A stretch of 64,000 nt of DNA from Paenibacillus sp. FSL H8-0332 (GTDB lineage Bacteria > Bacillota > Bacilli > Paenibacillales > Paenibacillaceae), in the NCBI RefSeq assembly GCF_037963835.1, contig NZ_CP150145.1, positions 4,402,001-4,466,000 of the forward strand, read 5' to 3'. A model generated the notes under the pieces. The model searched no databases. It saw nothing but the letters and a program-made list of their open reading frames with translations, and was not told the DNA's origin. Position 1 is the first letter of the stretch, and the number at the start of each line of letters is the position of its first letter. Both the position numbers and the translations under genes were made by a program. This document shows positions 60,425 to 64,000 of this stretch, piece by piece.

Positions 60425-62017
60425 ATGTTTAAAGTATTAGTATCGGACCCGATCAGCGATTTGGGCATTCAGCAATTGATGGACGCAAGCGATGTGACTG
60501 TAGACAAGAAAACAGGACTAAGTGAAGATGAGCTAATTGCAATCATTGGCGAATATGACGGCTTACTCGTTCGCAGCCAGACTACCGTGACGGACAAAAT
60601 TATCGCAGCCGGTACTAATCTCAAGGTTATCGGCCGTGCCGGAGTAGGCGTGGACAATATCAAGCTGGAGGCAGCCACCCAGCGCGGTGTAGTTGTTATC
60701 AATGCTCCGGACGGCAACACCATTACGACCTGTGAACATGCTTTTGCCATGATGATGGCCTTGGCCCGTCATATTCCTCAAGCCTATGCGAAGACAATTT
60801 CCGGCGTATGGGACAGAAAGACCTTCCTCGGCGTAGAGCTGCGCGGCAAAACACTGGGCGTACTCGGTATGGGCCGGATCGGCAGCGAGGTTGCCAAACG
60901 CGCCAAAGCCTTCGGCATGAGCATCCTTGCCTATGACCCGTTCCTGACGGCTGACCGTGCAGAGAAAATGGAAGTGACGCTTGCTTCGGTAGATGACATT
61001 GTCCGTGGTGCCGACTTCATTACTGTTCATACACCGCTTACCCCGGAGACCCGGCACATGATCTCCCGTCCGCAATTCGAAGTGATGAAAAAAGGTATGC
61101 GCATCATTAACTGTGCCCGTGGCGGTGTCATCGATGAAATGGCGCTGGTAGAAGCGATTGACAGCGGCATTGTAGCCGGTGCTGCCTTCGACGTCTTCGA
61201 GAAGGAGCCGCCTGAAGCGGACCACCCGTTCCTTACACATCCGAAGATTATCGTGACTCCGCATCTGGGTGCTTCGACGATTGAAGCCCAGGAGAACGTG
61301 GCCATCGATGTATCGGAGCAGGTCCTCCATATCCTGCGCAACGAACCATTCATCAACGCGGTGAACATTCCGCCGGTTGCGCCTAGCGTGATGAACAAGC
61401 TGCAGCCGTACTTCACCCTCGGCGAGAAGCTGGGCAGCTTCGCTACTCAGATTACGGACGGGGCGATCCGCGAGATCCATGTGGAGTATGCCGGCGATCT
61501 CTCGGATGTGGATACCCAGCCGCTTACCCGCTATGTCGTCAAGGGCGTACTCACCCGCCACTTCGCCGGAGATGTGAACATCGTCAACTCGATGCATCTG
61601 GCGAAGACGCGCGATGTGAACGTAGTGGTGACCAAGGCTTCCAAAACCAAAGGCTTCACCAATCTCATCACAGTAACACTCAAGGCTGAGCATGATGAAG
61701 AGCGTCTGGTTGCCGGCACCCTGCTGCAGGGCTACGGCGAACGGATTGTTAAGGTCAACAAATTCCCGGTCGATATTGCTCCAGAAGGCCACCAGCTTGT
61801 CATCTCGCATAATGATAAACCGGGTATCATCGGACTCGTCGGCACCCTGCTTGGCGAGAACGGCGTCAATATCGCATCCATGCAGGTTGGCCGTACTATC
61901 ATCGGCGGAGCCGCCATTATGCTCCTGACCGTTGATAAGGGTGTGCCGAAGGAGGTCCTGGTGAAGCTGGCCGGACTGCCGGAGATCAACACCGCTGAGG
62001 AGATCATTCTGCTCTAA
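60425..62017 (+). CDS. serA: D-3-phosphoglycerate dehydrogenase
   Basis: First step of serine synthesis, 3-phosphoglycerate to 3-phosphohydroxypyruvate. The 530-residue protein has the NAD-binding GMGRIGSEVAKRA, the catalytic Arg in NCARGG, a Glu/His pair in the FEKEPPEAD and HLGASTIEAQ regions, an intervening domain and a C-terminal ACT domain (LVISHNDKPGIIGLVG). The ATG at 60425 follows AAGGAGG. Regulated by the T-box upstream. Confidence 0.96.
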   Translation: MFKVLVSDPISDLGIQQLMDASDVTVDKKTGLSEDELIAIIGEYDGLLVRSQTTVTDKIIAAGTNLKVIGRAGVGVDNIKLEAATQRGVVVINAPDGNTITTCEHAFAMMMALARHIPQAYAKTISGVWDRKTFLGVELRGKTLGVLGMGRIGSEVAKRAKAFGMSILAYDPFLTADRAEKMEVTLASVDDIVRGADFITVHTPLTPETRHMISRPQFEVMKKGMRIINCARGGVIDEMALVEAIDSGIVAGAAFDVFEKEPPEADHPFLTHPKIIVTPHLGASTIEAQENVAIDVSEQVLHILRNEPFINAVNIPPVAPSVMNKLQPYFTLGEKLGSFATQITDGAIREIHVEYAGDLSDVDTQPLTRYVVKGVLTRHFAGDVNIVNSMHLAKTRDVNVVVTKASKTKGFTNLITVTLKAEHDEERLVAGTLLQGYGERIVKVNKFPVDIAPEGHQLVISHNDKPGIIGLVGTLLGENGVNIASMQVGRTIIGGAAIMLLTVDKGVPKEVLVKLAGLPEINTAEEIILL

Positions 62018-62037
62018 TTTTTATTTCTCCACAATAA

Positions 62038-62090
62038 AACACTCTTCGGGAGTGCGGGCTTAAGCTGCGCACTTCCAAAGAGTGTTTTTT
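62038..62090 (+). terminator. Terminator after serA
   Basis: AACACTCTT pairs with AAGAGTGTT, with inner GGAGTGCG/CGCACTTCC pairing, and TTTTTT follows. Confidence 0.8.
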
Positions 62091-62098
62091 GCGTTTTA

Positions 62099-62941
62099 CT
62101 ATGAAATCCGGAATGCTGGCACCTGCCGGCCATCGGTGTCCGTAAAGCCGTATTTCCGTGCCAGGTCCCCTACCTTCTGGGGAGTACCCGTCATGGATAT
62201 CACTTCAGGATCAGCAGCAAGCGCTGCAACTGCGCGTCCGACAAAGGCTGTTGACTCGGTCGTCCTTAGCCCCTCCTCCTCTGTCCAGTGCTCCTCATCT
62301 GTACCGAAGCTGTCCAGGACCAGCTCGGTCCGCATCCAGCCGGGAGAGACGGGGATCACCGCGATGCCATCCGCTGCCAGTTCGAGAGACAACCCGTAGG
62401 CCATGCGCACCAGCGCATTTTTGGACAAATCATAATAGAAGTTACCGGTGTACTTATACTCATCCCAGAAGGTCGTATGGACGATTAATTTACCCGCCCC
62501 CGCTCCTTCGCTGCGCATCAGCGGAATGGCATAATAATTGGTCATCAGCTGCGCCCTTACACCTGAAGTGAACATATTGTCCCAATGTTCCGTAGGCAGC
62601 TCCCAAAAAGGATTATTCCAGATCGGCAAATTGTTGCCTCCCCAGACATTGTTAATCAAGATATCCAGTCTGCCCTGCTCTGCGCTAATCTGCCGGATTA
62701 CAGCTTCTGTCTCACTGTCATTGGTATGATCACAGCGGATCACGGCTCCGTCCCCGCCTGAACGGCGGATCTCAGCCAGCACACCTTCAAGCGTCCTCGC
62801 ATGTTGCTCCTGCGGTGTACCTGCATTCCTGCCCGTAATGTACACATAGGCACCTGCCTTCGCCAGCTCCAGCGCAATGCCTCTGCCCGCTCCCCTGCTC
62901 CCTCCTGTAACCAATGCCACTTTCCCTTGCAGATTTGTCAT
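62099..62941 (-). CDS. Short-chain dehydrogenase/reductase
   Basis: A 280-residue NAD(P)-dependent Rossmann oxidoreductase. The nucleotide motif is TGGSRGAGRGIA, the structural motif NNVWG, and the catalytic Tyr/Lys are in YYDLSK. The C-terminal half has no diagnostic substrate motif. It is divergent from a WYL regulator, which probably controls it. Confidence 0.9.
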   Translation of the reverse strand: MTNLQGKVALVTGGSRGAGRGIALELAKAGAYVYITGRNAGTPQEQHARTLEGVLAEIRRSGGDGAVIRCDHTNDSETEAVIRQISAEQGRLDILINNVWGGNNLPIWNNPFWELPTEHWDNMFTSGVRAQLMTNYYAIPLMRSEGAGAGKLIVHTTFWDEYKYTGNFYYDLSKNALVRMAYGLSLELAADGIAVIPVSPGWMRTELVLDSFGTDEEHWTEEEGLRTTESTAFVGRAVAALAADPEVISMTGTPQKVGDLARKYGFTDTDGRQVPAFRIS

Positions 62942-63006
62942 TTAATCCGCTCCCTTTCATCTATCTTGCCCGGATTAGAAGATCATTTGCGCTAATCCGT
63001 ACTCTT

Positions 63007-63019
63007 GTCTAATATAGAC
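63007..63019. promoter_or_regulatory. Small palindrome, candidate operator
   Basis: GTCTA and TAGAC form an inverted repeat around ATA in the gap between the divergent SDR and WYL genes. A 5-bp match is short, so this is only suggestive of an operator. Confidence 0.3.
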
Positions 63020-63078
63020 CTTATACATGACAACCACTGACATATATAATCAAATAATAAATTCAGGGAGGCCTCCGA

Positions 63079-64000
63079 ATGAGAGCAGACCGTCTGATCA
63101 CTATCGTTCAACTTTTACAGAGCCGCGGCAAAATCAGCTCCCGGGAGCTGGCACAAACGCTGGAGGTATCCGAACGTACAATCTTCCGGGATATGGAGGC
63201 ACTTAGCTTCTCCGGCATCCCCGTGCTGGCGGAGCGAGGCCGGGAAGGCGGCTGGAAGCTGGCGGAAGGCTACCGGAATTCCCTGACCGGAATGAACACC
63301 AAGGAGATTGCTGCGCTGCTGGTACCCGCTGATCCGGCGATTCTGCGCGCTCTGGGTATTCAGGAGGAGTTCTCCTCGGCCGCCCGCAAGCTGCAAGCCG
63401 TCGCTACCAGGCAGCCCGTCACCCCCTTCAGCTTCCTCAGCCAGCGGATTCACATCGACGGAGCCGGGTGGCATCCTTCCGGGGAGACCTATCCCTCCCT
63501 ATCCGCTTTGCAAGGAGCCTTATGGGAGAACCGCAAGGTGCGAATCACCTATCTGCGCGGGGAGGACACTGCCGAGCGGCTGGTTTCACCGCTGGGGCTG
63601 GTAGTCAAGCGCGGCGTCTGGTATTTGGTCGCGGGGCATGATGGCGAGCTGAGGACTTACCGGGTCTCCAGAATCACTGAGGCCAAAGTCACAGAGGAGT
63701 CTTTTGAGCAGCCGGAGGATTTCGACCTGCCACACTATTGGGAGGCCTCCACCGCCGCGTTCAAGTCTGCCTTGCCCAGGTACCCCGCCAGCCTGCTTGT
63801 CAGGGATCTCACGATGAAGGAGCTGCAGAAGGAGCGATACGTCACTCTGTTGCACCAGGAGCCTTCTGAAGCCCCGGGTTGGATCAGGGCCGAGGCCGAG
63901 TTCAACACGCCGGAATCTGCGTGCCGGATCATCCTGTCCCTGGGTCAGGGCATCAAGGTGACCGCACCGCCTGAGCTTGCGGATACGGTTGCTTCGGCTC
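63079..64000 (+). CDS. HTH/WYL-domain transcriptional regulator (cut by window edge)
   Basis: The frame opens at the ATG at 63079 (AGGGAGG upstream) and is open to the window end, about 307 residues visible. The first 60 residues are a DeoR/YafY-type HTH (RADRLITIVQLLQSRGK, SERTIFRDMEAL). A WYL domain follows (PLGLVVKRGVWYLVAG, RTYRVSRI). WYL regulators often sense small molecules and control an adjacent gene, here most likely the SDR. The C-terminus is missing. Confidence 0.9.
   Translation, partial: MRADRLITIVQLLQSRGKISSRELAQTLEVSERTIFRDMEALSFSGIPVLAERGREGGWKLAEGYRNSLTGMNTKEIAALLVPADPAILRALGIQEEFSSAARKLQAVATRQPVTPFSFLSQRIHIDGAGWHPSGETYPSLSALQGALWENRKVRITYLRGEDTAERLVSPLGLVVKRGVWYLVAGHDGELRTYRVSRITEAKVTEESFEQPEDFDLPHYWEASTAAFKSALPRYPASLLVRDLTMKELQKERYVTLLHQEPSEAPGWIRAEAEFNTPESACRIILSLGQGIKVTAPPELADTVASA

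Overview
The window reads as chromosomal core sequence of a Paenibacillus-like, endospore-forming member of the Bacillota. Evidence: gene order that closely follows the Bacillus subtilis panD-to-prsW arc, sporulation genes (spoIVA, spoVIF, ypeB, ypjB), bacillithiol genes, a TRAP regulator, a T-box and AGGAGG-type ribosome binding sites. By eye it is moderately GC-rich. I see no phage, insertion sequence, CRISPR, rRNA or tRNA. Almost everything is on the minus strand; only four genes with clear starts (YitT-type protein, polysaccharide deacetylase, one unknown anchored protein, serA) and a partial WYL regulator at the right edge are on the plus strand.

Layout, left to right (most genes are transcribed right to left). 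1-10582: partial dinG, a TPR protein, panB-panC-panD, birA, cca, bshA, bshB1, mgsA, dapB, a TPR protein and mazG. 10750-18816: YitT protein, ypjB, ypjA, the qcrA-qcrB-qcrC menaquinol:cytochrome c reductase operon, ypiF, an IDEAL-domain protein, a gamma-carbonic-anhydrase-like protein, an unknown protein and a histidine phosphatase. 18937-20744: an ECF sigma/anti-sigma pair and a probable small RNA. 20745-32195: the aromatic supraoperon aroF-aroB-aroH-trpE-D-C-F-B-A-hisC-tyrA, with a TRAP-controlled leader before trpE. 32379-38970: a small unknown gene, cheR, ndk, and hepS-menG-ubiA/mqnP-ubiX-mqnA-hepT for menaquinone. 39085-49778: an exported unknown, mtrB (TRAP), hbs, spoIVA, yphF, a ferredoxin, a nucleotidyltransferase-fold protein, yphE, spoVIF, gpsA, plsY, der and an S1-domain protein. 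49957-59875: plsC, cmk, PilZ protein ypfA, ypeB (no sleB), a tiny Cys-rich protein, prsW, mecA-like ypbH, polysaccharide deacetylase, metallophosphoesterase, CPBP protease and unknowns. 59943-64000: serA behind a serine T-box, an SDR oxidoreductase and a divergent WYL regulator.

The genes form a connected metabolic set. Chorismate made by aroF/aroB feeds Trp (trp genes), Tyr/Phe (aroH, tyrA, hisC) and, through mqnA, the futalosine route to menaquinone. hepS/hepT make the prenyl tail, mqnP/ubiX/menG finish the ring, and the qcr complex uses the quinol. mtrB encodes the regulator that reads the leader found before trpE about 10 kb away in the same window. serA supplies serine, which trpB uses.

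The most informative observations are the trp leader (12 NAG triplets starting at the predicted transcription start, a terminator abutting them, then a 38-codon upstream ORF containing a second terminator-like hairpin), a roughly 93-nt small RNA candidate at 20541-20633, an attenuator-like leader before panB, a BirA without its DNA-binding domain, a Pro/Ala/Thr-rich insert in Cca, and ypeB without its usual partner sleB. Several genes too short or too truncated for a simple ORF scan are listed: the partial dinG and WYL genes, yphE, a 58-codon gene, a 48-codon Cys-rich gene and the trp leader ORF.
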